Source: Saccopteryx bilineata (taxonomy: Eukaryota > Chordata > Mammalia > Chiroptera > Emballonuridae). From it: a DNA stretch of 64,000 bases. The DNA is taken from contig NC_089498.1 in the NCBI RefSeq assembly GCF_036850765.1, forward strand, positions 50,953,795 to 51,017,794, read 5' to 3'. The notes beneath the pieces are model-generated. The model was not told where the DNA came from. It was given only the letters and a program-made list of their open reading frames with translations, and ran no database searches. Both the position numbers and the translations under genes were made by a program. Below, one piece after another: positions 12,548 to 23,542 of the stretch (its first letter is position 1; each line of letters begins with the position of its first letter).

Positions 12548-13174
12548 TATATTTTTCCCCAGTTTTATTGAGATATAATTGACATACATCACTGTATGAG
12601 TTTCAGGTATACAGCATAATAGTTGGACTCACATATATTGAAAAATGATTACCATAATAAGTATAGCTAGCATCCATCATCTCATATAGATATAATAAAA
12701 AGAAAAAAAGAAAAATTATTATTTTTCTTATGATAAGAACTCTTAGTATTTATTCTATTAACAACTTATATATATATATTATACAGTGGTATTGATTATA
12801 CTCATCATATTTACATTGCATCCCTAGTACTTGTTTACCTTATAATTAAAATTTTGTACCTTTTGACTTCCTTCTTCCAATTACCCCACCCCTACCACTC
12901 ACCTCTGATAACCACAAACCTGATATCTTTTGAGTTTAGATTTTTTAAAAAAATTCAGATTCCACATATAAATGAGATCACACAGTATTTGTCTTTCTCT
13001 AACTTATTTTACTTAGCATACTCAAGGTCCATTCATTTTGTAATAAATGGTAGGATTTCATCATGTTTTTATGTGTTAAACATTTGGATATCTTCTTTGG
13101 AAAAATGTCTATTCAGGGAAAAATGTCTTTTGCCCATTTTCTAATTGGCTTGCTTTTTCTGTGCCATATAATAT
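12548..13174 (-). mobile_element. L1 3' end fragment (older)
   Basis: The plus strand shows the reversed L1 3' UTR signature (CCCAGTTTTATTGAGATATA) near 12560, then older L1 3' sequence. It ends near the part of ORF2 equivalent to TTGCCCATTTTCTAATTGG. The fragment lies in sense orientation to A1CF and stops where the neighbouring SINE begins. Confidence 0.75.
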
Positions 13175-13176
13175 AG

Positions 13177-13536
13177 TAAAAGTCAGGGAGGCAGAGAGAC
13201 AGACTCCCGCACAGGTGACCAGGTTCCACCTGGGAACCCCCACATCTGGGGCTGATGCTCTGCCCATCTGGGGCTGCTGCTCCATTGTGGCAACCGAGAT
13301 ATTTTAGCGCCTGAGGCAAGGCCATGGAGCCATCCTCAGTGCCCAGGGCCAACTTGCTCATTTGAGCCATGGCTGCTGGAAGGGATGAGAGGGAGAGAGA
13401 GAGAGGGAGAGAGAAGGGGAGTGGGAGGTGTGGAGAAGCAGATGGTTGCTTTTCCTGTGTGCCCTGACCAGGAATCGAACCTGGGACTTTCACATGCTGG
13501 GTCAAAGCTCTGTCACTGGGCCAACCGTCCAGAACC
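13177..13536 (-). mobile_element. RHIN-like SINE, older copy
   Basis: The tRNA-like head lies at the high-coordinate end, with B box GGTTCGATTCC intact on the minus strand. The middle carries the family landmarks (CTTCTCCACACCTCC, a CT-rich block and GCCATGGCTCAAATGAGC). The copy is diverged. Imperfect flanking repeats GTGCCATATA and GTGCCGTATA suggest the target site. Confidence 0.8.
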
Positions 13537-13574
13537 AGTGCCGTATATGTAATTTAATGGGAAGGATTGTGTTA

Positions 13575-13660
13575 TGTTCAATTTTCTACTCCCGGAACCT
13601 AGAAAAATACTTAGTGTATAAAGAATACCCAATAAGTGATTTTGAACAAACAAATGATTG
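13575..13660 (+). mobile_element. L2 3'-end relic
   Basis: A weak match to the L2 tail: a TAGAAAAATACTTAGTG-like segment followed by AATAAGTGATTTTGAACAAA. It is short and diverged. Confidence 0.45.
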
Positions 13661-14681
13661 CTGTTTACCACCCTGACAGGCATCTTTTTAAATTGTCCAG
13701 GTGGAATTAACAAAAACCTTAGATGTACTAACCTGTGTGGATAAGATAGCCAGTAATCCTACAAAAAAATACTCAAGATGAGCTTTTAAAAAAGAAAGTT
13801 TTCTACTTGATTGCAGTTATAAGGCTACTTCCTTAAATTTGAGGCTTATGCCTTTGGTGAGAGAAAAGGAAAGTTTCCTTTAGAATATACAAACTATAAT
13901 TGAACAACTGGATATTATTCAGCCAAAGTGTCTCTGCAGAGAGGTGTGCGTACTGTACAGGGAACAGTCTAAGGGTTAACACAGAACCAGTTCTGTGTTA
14001 TATTTAACCATATTTGTTCTTCAGTTTCCGTACAAAAACAGCTTTTATCATTTTTAATATTCCAATAATAAAAACCACAGCCTCATGCAGAACCTGGAAA
14101 CTTAGCGCTGTAAAATAAAAGCAATTAAAATTCAACATAATCACTGTAGAAAACTTCATTTCTTAATTTGATATGACTGATGGCAACTTATAATTAATAT
14201 GTGTAATAATACCACCATAGACAGCATGGTGTTTTCTCTTAAATATGATGTTTGCCAGAAAAGGTGTCCTAAATGGTCTCTTCATTCGCTGTCACAAATA
14301 CTTCTCATTTGCTAACCAACTTTGCTCACAAAAGTTGGCATTGATTTTGAACTAAGGTCTTTGCTTCAAGTTACTTTGTTTAATGTATTAGTTAATAATT
14401 TTCAATAGCTCTTAGGATCTTTGCATTTCAGTGGAAGATTACTTAAAGTATGAAACTTTGTAATTAAACAAACAAATAAAAATAGAACATGTATAATGGA
14501 TCAATGGCCGGCAACATTCATCATTCTCTGATGGTACATTACATTGATTGGCCACTTTATTTATGTAAAAACAAAACAAAACAGGAACCCAAGTAGGGAT
14601 CAAGTCAAATCATTTGGTGAAAGATGAATAATGAACTTTGGCTCAGTTTAAAGAAACTATCTCTGGAATAACATCACCTAC

Positions 14682-14887
14682 CTGGGGAGCAAGTTTAATT
14701 CCTTGGGGTTTTAAGGTAACAGGATTCATTGGTGTAAGTTCCATCCCAGGTAAAAGATCATAGAGTTTGTCCTCTTTCTTGTCTCCTTTGACCTGATATC
14801 CACGACCCAGGCCTGTGTATGCCAAATAGCCACGGCCGCCCAGTCCTCTCACTCCAGCAGCCCCTACAGGGACATTCATGTAAATTT
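14682..14887 (-). CDS. A1CF: A1CF coding exon, RG-rich region; alternative 5' end (residues ~380-448)
   Basis: A 206-bp exon beginning with two bases that complete a Glu codon, then IYMNVPVGAAG, a Gly/Arg/Tyr-rich stretch (VRGLGGRGYLAYTGLGRGYQ), a charged segment KGDKKEDKLYD and TPMNPVTLKPQGIKLAPQ. The last part leads into the dsRNA-binding-like domain. The upstream acceptor is ATTCCTAG. A second acceptor 24 nt further into the exon would remove EIYMNVPV in frame. The donor is GTAGGT. Confidence 0.97.
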
Positions 14888-14889
14888 CT
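14864..14889 (-). promoter_or_regulatory. A1CF: Tandem alternative splice acceptors (24 nt apart) in A1CF
   Basis: Two AG acceptors face the same exon: TTCCTAG ending at 14888 and CCTGTAG ending at 14864. Both keep the frame. The distal one removes eight residues, EIYMNVPV. This matches the known long (594-residue) and short (586-residue) A1CF isoforms that differ by these eight residues, so the choice is likely kept in this species. Confidence 0.85.
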
Positions 14890-17800
14890 AGGAATGTAAG
14901 AAGGCATTAAACTGAATCAAACCACCAGAAAATCACCCTGAATCTTACTGTAATAGAAAAGTTAGCCCAAGTCACATTGATTATTGCCTTGAAGATGTTG
15001 GAAAACCCTAGGATTCTAATGTAATGAAACTCAGCATAAGGTAAAGTTCACCAGAGGTGTCTTTTTTTTATTATTATAAATCTTTGTGGAAGAAAGCATT
15101 ACTATCAAAGCTATTGATAAGTACATGAGCAACTTTAAAGTTGGTACAGTAAAGAACTTTGCAGTTCAGTCTTCAATCTTTTGTTGACATTTTCCTATAG
15201 AATAATAATAAATGTTGGAAAGATTTTTTTTGTATTTAAATCTCAGCATGATATGATCACATGCATTTTGTCATTGATCAGTAAATTTAAAATGAATTCT
15301 AGCTTTTCCAATAATTCCATCTCCAATGACTTGTTGGAAAACCAACATTTAGAAAATGTTTTAAATTCACCATTATCTATCTTACATCAATGTAAGGTTA
15401 AATTTTCACTGAGTTTCATTAATAGATTCCTTTTGATTTTTTGTTTTCCACATTGCTACTTTGATTTCCTATTGGTGACATAAAGATTAAAATGTTAAAC
15501 TGATTACCCTTCATCCATGAGCATCATTCATTGATTTTTTTTTTTTGTTATAAAACAGGTATTTTTTCCCCTTGGAGTAGAGTTTGTTTTTTTTCTTACA
15601 TTACAACTGGTTGGCAAGTTATAATTAATGTATAAATTGTTTAATGATGTGATTTTTAGATTATAAATGGAAAATGTTTTAGTGACATAATTTGTCATCA
15701 AATAGGCCAATTATCCTGAAGGAAATCTTGATGATTTCTTTTGCATTATCATTTTTGGAGAAGTGATTGTATTCTGAGTATGGAAATTTTAAGGTTGTTG
15801 AAGACTATAGCTCCTAGAGTGGTCATTTGTGGTCTCCTGAAAAATAGTAAAACACAGCAAAATTATTGTTTCCATAGTAATCTGGACATGCCTATTTGCT
15901 TTTTTTTTAATTTCAAAAATTAAATTTAACAGGGTGACATTGATCAACAAGAGTACATAGGTGTCAGGTAAACATTTGTATAGCATTTGAACAGTTAATT
16001 ATGTTGTATATCCATCACCCAAAGTCAAATCATTTTCTGTCACCTTATATTTGTGCCTCTTTACACCCTTTCCTGCACCCCCTGCTTCTTCCCCTCCCCC
16101 ACATCCTCCTTCCTCTAGTAACTACTACACTCTTATCTATGTCCATGAGTCTTAGTTTTGTATCTCACCTATGTGTGAAATCATTAAGTTTTTAGCTTTT
16201 CCTGACTTTTTTTTCACTCAGTCATCATTTCTTATGGCTCAGTAGTATTCTATTGTATATATGTACCACATCAGCTTTATCCAATTCTCTATCGAGGGAC
16301 ACTTTTGTTGTTTCCATGTCTTGGTCACTGTAAATAATGCTGTGATGAACATGGGGAGTGCATGTGTACCAATGTTTTTGAGTTTTTTGGGGGTAGATAC
16401 CCAGTAAAGGAACTGTGGGGTCATATGATAATACTATTCTTAATTTTTTGAGGAACCACCATACTCTCTTCCATAATGCTTGAATTAATTTGCATTCCCA
16501 CCAGCAGGGAATGAGGGTTCCTATTTCTTCACAGCCTCTCCAACATTTGTTATTACCTGCCTTGTTGATAATAAGCAATCTAACAGATGTGAGGTGATAA
16601 CTCATTGTAGTTTTGATTTGCATTTCTCAAATAGTTAGTGAAGATGAGCATCTTTCATATATCTGTTGGCCATTTGTATGTCTTTTTGGGAGAAGTGTCT
16701 GTTTAGCTCCCCTCCCCATTTTTTAATTGGATTGCTTACTTGTTTGTTGCTAAGTTTTGTGAGTTCTTCATATATTTTGGATATTAACTCCTTTTCAGAG
16801 CTGTTGTTTTCAAATATCATCTCCCATTTAGTTGGCTGTCTATTTGTTTTGTTGTCAGTTTCTTTTGCTGTGCAGAAGCTTTTTAGTTTGATATAGCCCC
16901 ATTCATTTAGTTTTGCCTTTACTTCCCTTGCTTTTGGGGTCAAATTAATAAATTGTTCTTTATGGCCAAGGTCCATGAGTTTAGTACCTATGTTTTCTTC
17001 TATTCAATTTATTGTTTCAGCTCCTATATTCAAGACATTGATCCATTTTGAATTAATTTTTGTGCAGGAGGACAGACTGTAGTCAAGTTTTCATTCCTTT
17101 GTATGTGGTTTTCCAGTTTTCCCAGCACCATTTATTGAAGAGGCTTTCTTTTCTCCGTTGTGTGTTTTTGGCTCCTTTGTCAAAGATGATTGGTCCATAT
17201 ATATGTGATTTTATTTCTTGGCTCTTGATTCTGTTCAATTGGTCCATGTGTCTATTTGTCTGCCAATACCATGCTGTTTTGATTATCATGGCTCTGTGGC
17301 ATAATTTGAAGTCAGGTATTGTAATACCTATGGCTTTGTTCTTTTTTCTCAGGATTGCTTTGGCTATTCAGGGTTTTTTATGGTTCCATACAAATTGGTG
17401 ATTTTTTTGTTCCATTTCTTTAAAAATGACATAGGGACTTTTTAATGGGAATTGCATTAAATTTGTACATTATTTTGGGTAATATGGTAATTTTAACTAT
17501 GTCGATCCTTCCAATCTGTGAACATGGAATATTTTTCCATTTCATTGTGTCTTTTTCAGTTTCTTGTAATAATGCTCTGTAGTTTTCATTATATAGGTCC
17601 TTTACATACTTTGTTAAGTGTATTGCTAGGGTTTTTTTTGTTGTTGTTGCAACTATTAAAAGGAATTTTTTTATTCATTTTCCGAGGTCTCATTGTTGGC
17701 ATATATGAAAGCAATTGCCTGTTGTATATTGATTTTGTATTTTGTGACCTTCCTGTATTGGTTTATTGTTTCTAATAGTTTTTCAGTGTAGTCTTTGAGG

Positions 17801-18684
17801 TTTTTTATATACAGGATCATGTCATCTGCCACTTCTTCTTTCTTGACGTGAATGCCTTTTATTTCTTTCTTTTGCCTGATTTCTCTGGCTAAAACTTCCA
17901 GCACTGTATTGAATAGCAATAGAAAGAGTGGGCAGCCTTATCTTGTTTCTAATTTTAGAGGAAAATACTTCATTTTTTTTCTATTTTGTATGATATTAGC
18001 TGATGGTTTGTTATATATGACCTTTATTATGTTGAGGTACTTTCCTTCTATACCTATTTTATTGAGTGTTTTAAATATAAAGGGATGCTGTATCTTATCA
18101 AATGCTTTCTCTGCATCTATCGATAGGATCATATGATTTTTGTTCTTTGTTTTGTTGATCTGGTCTATTACATTAATCATTTTACCTATGTTGAACCATT
18201 CTTGTGTCCCTGGAGTGAATCGCGCTTGATTGTGATGTACTATTTTTTAATGTTTTGTTGTATTTGATTTGGTTGTATTTTGTTTAAGATTTTTGCATTT
18301 GCATTCATTAGAGATAGTGGTCTATAGTTTTCTTTCTTGATATTGTCCTTGCCAGGTTTTTGTATGAGGGTTATGTTGGCTTCATAAAATGTGTTAGGGA
18401 GTATTGCTTCTTCTATTTTTTGGAAGACTTTAAGAAGGATAGGAAACAAATCTATGAATGTTTGGTAGAATTCACTAGTGTAGACATCTGGTTCTGGACT
18501 ACATTTTGGGGTAATTTTTTGATAGTTGTATCTATTTCCTCCCTGCTTATAGGTATATTTAGGTTTCTATGCTTATGGGTCTATTTATATTTTCTACTTC
18601 TTTGTGACTCAGTCGAGAAAGATTGTATAGTTCTAGGAATGTATCCATTTTCTCTAGATTGTTAAATTTGGTGGCATATAATTT

Positions 18685-19057
18685 ATTTTATTTTTTTCCC
18701 AAAGTGAGAAGCGGGGAGTCAGAGAGACAGATTCCTTCATGTGCCTGACTGAGATCCGCCTGGCATGCCCACTAGGGGGTGATGCTCTGCCCATCTAGCC
18801 CATTGCTCCATTGTGACCATGGAGCATCAGAACCATTTTAGTGCCTGAGGCGGAGGCCATGGAGCCATCCTCAGTGCCGAGGGTTTGCTCCAATGGAGCC
18901 TTAGCTGCAAGAGGGAAAGAGAGAGATAGAGAGAAAGAAGAGGGGGAAGGGGGAAGAAGCAGATGGGTGCTTCTCCTGTGTGCCCTGGCCAGGAATTGAA
19001 CCTGGTACTTCCATACACTGGGCCAACACTCTACCACTGAGCCAACTAGCCATGGCA
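18685..19057 (-). mobile_element. RHIN-like SINE in L1 ORF2
   Basis: The element is bounded by a perfect 14-bp target-site duplication (GTGGCATATAATTT at 18671-18684 and 19058-19071). The B box is GGTTCAATTCC, one base off consensus. The CTCF-like core here is CCACTAGGGGGT, with one mismatch at the last base. Confidence 0.95.
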
Positions 19058-19405
19058 GTGGCATATAATTTTTCATCATTTTCTACTATGATCCTTTGTA
19101 TATCTATGAAAGCTGTGGTAATTTACCCTCTTTCATTTTGGATTTTGTTTATATGAGTTCTTTCTTTTCTTTTCTTAGTGAGTCTAGCCAGTGGTTTGTC
19201 AATTTTATTGATATTTTAAAAGAACCAGCTCTTTGTTGTATTATTTTTTTCCATAGATTTTCTTCTCTATTTCATTTAGTTCTGCTCTAATTTTTACTAT
19301 TCTTTTTTTTTCTGCTGACTTTGGGTTGCCTCTGTTTTTTTGTTTTTGTTGGTTTTTTTCTAGTTCCTTAAGATGTAATGTTGGGTTGTTTGCTTGGGAT
19401 CTCTC

Positions 19406-19769
19406 TTTTTTTTTTTTTCCTGAAGCTGGGAATGGGGAGGCAGACAGACTCCCTCATGCGCCCGACTGGGATCCACCCAGCACGCCCACCAGGGGGCGAT
19501 GCTCTGCCCATCTGGGGCGTCACTCTGTCGTGACCAGAGCCACTCTAGCACCTGGGGCAGAGGCGAAGGAGCCATCCCCAGCGCCCGGGCCATCTTTTGC
19601 TCCAATGGAGCCTCGGCTGCGGGAGGGGAAGAGAGAGACAGAGAGGAAGGAGAGGGGGAGGGGTAGAGAAGCAGATGGGCGCCTCTCCTGTGTGCCTTGG
19701 CCGGGAATCGAACCCGGGACTTCCGCACGCCAGGCCGACACTCTACCACTGAGCCAACTGGCCAGGGCC
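19406..19769 (-). mobile_element. RHIN-like SINE in L1 ORF2, well preserved
   Basis: The flanking duplication is GGGATCTCTC at 19396-19405 and 19770-19779. The minus-strand head carries an intact Pol III B box, GGTTCGATTCC. The copy contains a perfect CTCF-core match on the plus strand at 19486-19497. Confidence 0.95.
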
Positions 19770-20776
19770 GGGATCTCTCATTTCTTGATATAAGCCTGTA
19801 ATGATATAAACTTTCTGCATCCTAGAAATTTTGATATGTTGTCTTGTCATTTTTGTTTGTCTGTATATAACTTTTGATCTCTGCTTTTATTTCTTCTTTG
19901 ACCCATTTTTTAGAAGTATGTTGTTTAATATCCACATTTTTGCGGGTTTCTTTACTTCCTTTCTGCAGTTAAATTCTAATTTCAAAGCCTTATGGTTAGA
20001 GAATATGCGTGGTATAAGTTTAGTCTCCAAGTATGACTGTATTTTTGTCTGCTTCTAGTTTTAGATTAGTTAGTAGATGTTTCATATATTTTCGTGCTCC
20101 CTGGTTTGGTGCATATATATTAAGAAGTGTTAAATCTTCTTGATACAATGTCCCCTTTATCATTATGAAATGACCATCTTAGTCTCTGGTTAACTCTGTG
20201 GTCTTGAAGTCAGCATTGTCAGATTTGAGTATGGCCACATGTGCTTTTCTTTGGGTATTATTTGCTTGAAGAATCATTTTCCAGTCTTTCACTTTGAGTC
20301 TACTTTTGTCCTTGCAGCGTAGATGTGTCTCTTGGAAGCAGCATATGGTTGGGTTTTGCTTTTTGATCCAATCTACTACTCTGTGCTACTTTATTGGTAA
20401 GGTCAATCCATTTACATTAAGGGTAATTATTAACATTTGAGGATTTCCTTTAGCCATTTCATGTTTTGCTTTCTGGTAGCTCTGCATCTTGTTTGGTTCT
20501 TTTCTATTTTTTTCTGTCAGTTGTTTTTGCTTGGTGGTATTCCATACTTTTTCTCTCTCTCTCTTTTTTTTAAGCTACGTGTTTCAGTAGTGGCTTTTTT
20601 TGTGGGTGATTACCATTAGGTTATTAAGAGAAAAATTGTCATTTACAAAAGTCTATTGTCTTATGCGTTCTTCTGTACTCCATCCTCCTTTATTACTGCT
20701 GATCTTTATCTTCTCCCTTTTTATGTTGTTGTTGTCACAGATTATCCTTGTTTTATTGTGACCTTGGAATTTTTTG

Positions 20777-21152
20777 GGTTTTTTTTTTTTTGTATTTTTC
20801 CAAAATTAGAAGTGGGAGGCAGGCAGTTAGACTCCCGCATGTGCTCGACTGGGATCCACCTGGCATGCCCACTAGGGGGCGATGCTCTGCCCATCTGCGG
20901 CATTGTTCTGCTGTAATTGGAGCCATTCTAGTGCCTGACATGGAAGCCATGGAGCCATCCTCAACACCCGGGTCAACTCTGCTCTAATGGAGCCTTGGTT
21001 GTAGGAGGGGAAGAGAGAGAGAGAGGAAGGAGAAGGAGAAAGGTGGAGAAGCTGATGGGTGCTTCTCCTGTGTGTCCTGGCTGGGAATCAAACCAGGGAC
21101 TTCTACATGCCAGGCTGATGCTCTACCATTGAGATAACCAGCCAGGGCAAGG
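20777..21152 (-). mobile_element. RHIN-like SINE in the ORF1-ORF2 part of the L1
   Basis: Near-identical flanks (CCTTGGAATTTTTT near 20762-20775 and CCTTGGAGTTTTTT at 21153-21166) mark the target site. The copy is more diverged, with B box GGTTTGATTCC. The CTCF core CCACTAGGGGGC at 20869-20880 fits consensus. Confidence 0.92.
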
Positions 21153-21254
21153 CCTTGGAGTTTTTTACTTGTAGTTTCTATTTGTTTTGTTCTTTGTATC
21201 TGGTTAAATAACCCCCTAGAGTATTTCCTACAGTGGGGGTTTTCTGGTGATAAA

Positions 21255-22157
21255 TTACCTCGACTTCTCTATGTCTGTTTTTATTTCTCCTTTATGTTTA
21301 ACAGATGGCTTTGATGGATATAGTATTCTTTGCTGGTAATTCCTCTCTTTTAGTACTTTAAAAGTTTGGGTCCACTGTCTTCTGGCTTGTAGAGTTTCTG
21401 CTGAGAAGTCCAGTGATAACCCAATGGATCTTCCTTTATATGTTATGTTCTTCTTTCCCCTTGCTGCCTTGAGAATTCTTTCTTTGCCATTGATATTGAT
21501 TTTTAACAATTTCATTATGATGTGCCTTGGAGTAGGTCTGTTTGGGTTGATATAACTCAGCGTTCTGTTTATTTCTTTGATTTGAGGCTCTAACTCTTCT
21601 CATGGGCTTGGAAAGTTTTTATCAATTATTTGTTTGAATAGGCTCTCCATTCCCTTCTCCCTCTTATTTTCTGATATACTCATTATTCTTATATTGCCCT
21701 TTCTGATGGAGTCAGACAATTCTTATAGAGCTCTCTTTTTTTTTAGTTTATGCATCTCTCTCTTCTTCTCTCTGTTGCATCTCTAATTGCCTGTTTTTGA
21801 TGTCACTGATTCTCTCCTCTATTTAGAGTGTTCTGTTAGCTAAACTTGCTACCTCATTTTTCAATTCATGTATTGAGTTCTTCATCTTTATTTGGTTCTC
21901 TTTTTAAAGTTTCAATCTCCCTGGTGAAGTACTTTTTTGTTCATTAATTGAATTTTTGAGATCATTAAATTACGCATTAGTGTTTTCTTGCATCTCATTG
22001 AGTATGTTAGAAATTCTATTTTTTATTCCCTGTCATTTTACTCCATGGTTTCCATGTAATTGAGATTTTTTATTCTGGATATTTTTCACTTTCTTTCTGA
22101 ACTATGTCTCTGTCTTGTGTATCCATGGTATTTGATTTCTTCTTCTTTGATGGCCAT
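21255..22157 (-). pseudogene. L1 ORF1 remnant
   Basis: ORF1 encoded the L1 RNA-binding chaperone. The C-terminal domain is visible at 21255-21515 (ERILKAARGKKNITYKG, then SLDFSAETLQARRQW and QRILYPSKPS). The likely start codon is at 22155-22157, aligned with the start of ORF1 in the other L1. The N-terminal coiled-coil part is broken by stops. Confidence 0.75.
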
Positions 22158-23271
22158 TGAGAGTGGTATTGTTAAGCACTCTAACAAGAAACTTTAGTCC
22201 ATTCAGTGTGTGGATCTTTCAGGCACACCTGTGGGCCAGCTGGAGTTACTTTGGTGCATTATAGGTGTTCAATTTGTTGAAATTTCAAGGGGAGAGATAA
22301 GGAATATCTCTCATGCTGCTATTACTCTGATGTCATCTCTGTTATTTGCTTCTAAATCAAACCAAAGAATATACTTAAATACAGTTTGTTGTTGAATTGC
22401 CTTAACTGGTGTCATATTTGGAAGGTAGAACTAGGATTTTGTTGGCATCAGCCTGTTTCTAACAGAACCACCCTGAAGGATCCTATTAGGCAGAGACAAA
22501 CTAGTTTCTTAGAAATAAAAAAAAAATATGCTTTCCTTATTTTCAATATTGCTTGAACTGACTGTGCTTAGAAAACTGCTTGAACATTTGGAATATTTAT
22601 AAGATTCATTAGGAAAGATTTAAGGTTTAGCAGTCAGAATGAGTTTTTTCTCTTCTGTTTGTGCTCTACTATATAGTTAGCCATATTCTGAAGAGATAGG
22701 TTGATTTCCTTAATAGTATGCCTTTTTAGAAAGCATAGCACATATATCTTGGGGGGAGGTAGAGAAGAGCATCTTACATATGTTGGAATATATTTATGAT
22801 AATTTGTAATTTATGTATAAAGATGATGCTACTGAGTTACTATCAAATATACAAGTTCCTTGACATGTTTTTGTTATTTGAGGTAATTGATTTTCATTGG
22901 ACCATACTGTTCACACTTGGAAGTTTTGTAACAAGTCACATGTGACTGCAATATGGTGATGCAATGATAAGAGAGAAGTGAGTAATTGAGGACTTGAGAT
23001 TTAGCTTGTGCAAATTTTATAGGTCTATGCAAAGACCAGTTGTATGCATAGACTCATTTGTGCTATATTGTGACCAAGTTTTCTCAATAACCAGTTGTAA
23101 TGTGAAAAAAGATTCTATGGAATGAAAATAATTGATGTACTATTTGATTTTTAACAAACAATTTTTAGGTCCTTTTCTCCCAGTGGACTCATCCATTTTA
23201 TCTAGGGCTATTGCAATACAAATCCTTTGAAATCATGAAGTTATTCTTAAGCAAGAGTTGATTAGTATTAC

Positions 23272-23542
23272 CTCTAACAGAAGGGGCTCGGATAATGGTC
23301 CTGTGGCCAAAATGTCCTTTGGTGCTTGGGATATGAAGGCTAGGAATTGTGTAGGCCTGGGGGGCATAGAAGACAGGAGCTCCAAGGTAGGTTGTAGTAG
23401 GATCATAAACATGGCCCAAAGAGTAGGTGTACTCCCCTTGCAGCATGGTGCCCCTTCCACCTGTGCCTCTGGTATACCTAACATAACTGTCCTTGTCCAC
23501 TGGCTTGGCTAGGGTTACTTCAATGGGAGAACCATCCAGCAC
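23272..23542 (-). CDS. A1CF: A1CF coding exon, end of RRM3 and middle region (residues ~290-379)
   Basis: A 271-bp exon starting VLDGSPIEVTLAKPVDKDSY, the last strand of RRM3. It continues into a Tyr/Gly/Thr-rich segment (YTRGTGGRGTMLQGEYTY) and ends RAPSVR plus one base of the next codon. Around FYAPQAYTIPSLH it appears one residue shorter than the human protein as I remember it. The region overlaps the stretch known in A1CF to contain its nuclear-localisation determinants. The acceptor is TATTACAG and the donor GTAATA. Confidence 0.96.

Larger units (their letters stand above)
10991..14681 (-). other. A1CF intron, 3.7 kb
   Basis: It contains a GC-rich unidentified block at 12004-12210, a minus-strand L1 3' fragment at 12548-13174, an old RHIN-like SINE at 13177-13536 and an L2 relic near 13575-13660. 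The rest (11015-12000 and 13661-14680) is AT-rich with no feature I can name. Confidence 0.8.
16225..20760 (-). pseudogene. L1 ORF2 remnant (endonuclease/reverse transcriptase)
   Basis: ORF2 encoded the endonuclease and reverse transcriptase that copy L1 RNA into the genome. Recognisable minus-strand pieces include the C-terminal GCWRGCEEIGTLIPCWWECK near 16500, [15 protein letters not shown] near 18080-18130, and the RT active-site region [14 protein letters not shown] near 17810, where the residue before ADD is V. Multiple stops and frame changes, plus two SINE insertions within it, make it non-functional. Confidence 0.85.
15900..22345 (-). mobile_element. Near-full-length L1, inactive, split by three SINEs
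   Basis: The poly-T at 15901-15908 is the L1 tail. The 3' UTR follows, then ORF2 from about 16200 up to the high 20000s, ORF1 to about 22157, and 5' UTR-like sequence to about 22345. The 3' end resembles that of the L1 at 37665-45367 (GTGACATTGATCAAC against GTGACATCAATAAATC). Both ORFs are interrupted by stops and frameshifts. Removing the three SINEs leaves about 5.3 kb. The upper boundary is approximate. Confidence 0.88.
14888..23271 (-). other. A1CF intron, 8.4 kb, mostly L1
   Basis: About 6.4 kb of this intron is a single L1 (15900-22345) in the same orientation as A1CF, split by three RHIN-like SINEs. The flanks 14890-15899 and 22346-23271 are AT-rich with no recognisable element. Confidence 0.85.

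Noticed and set aside
16001..18665. Plus-strand open frames over the 15.9-22.3 kb region
   Set aside because: They are reverse-strand shadows of the minus-strand L1 ORF2.
19326..19793. 155-codon open frame (plus) and overlapping frames over SINE copies
   Set aside because: These frames are antisense readings of RHIN-like SINEs. The same peptide phrases recur at every copy (31759-32172, 45917-46344), which shows they come from the repeat.
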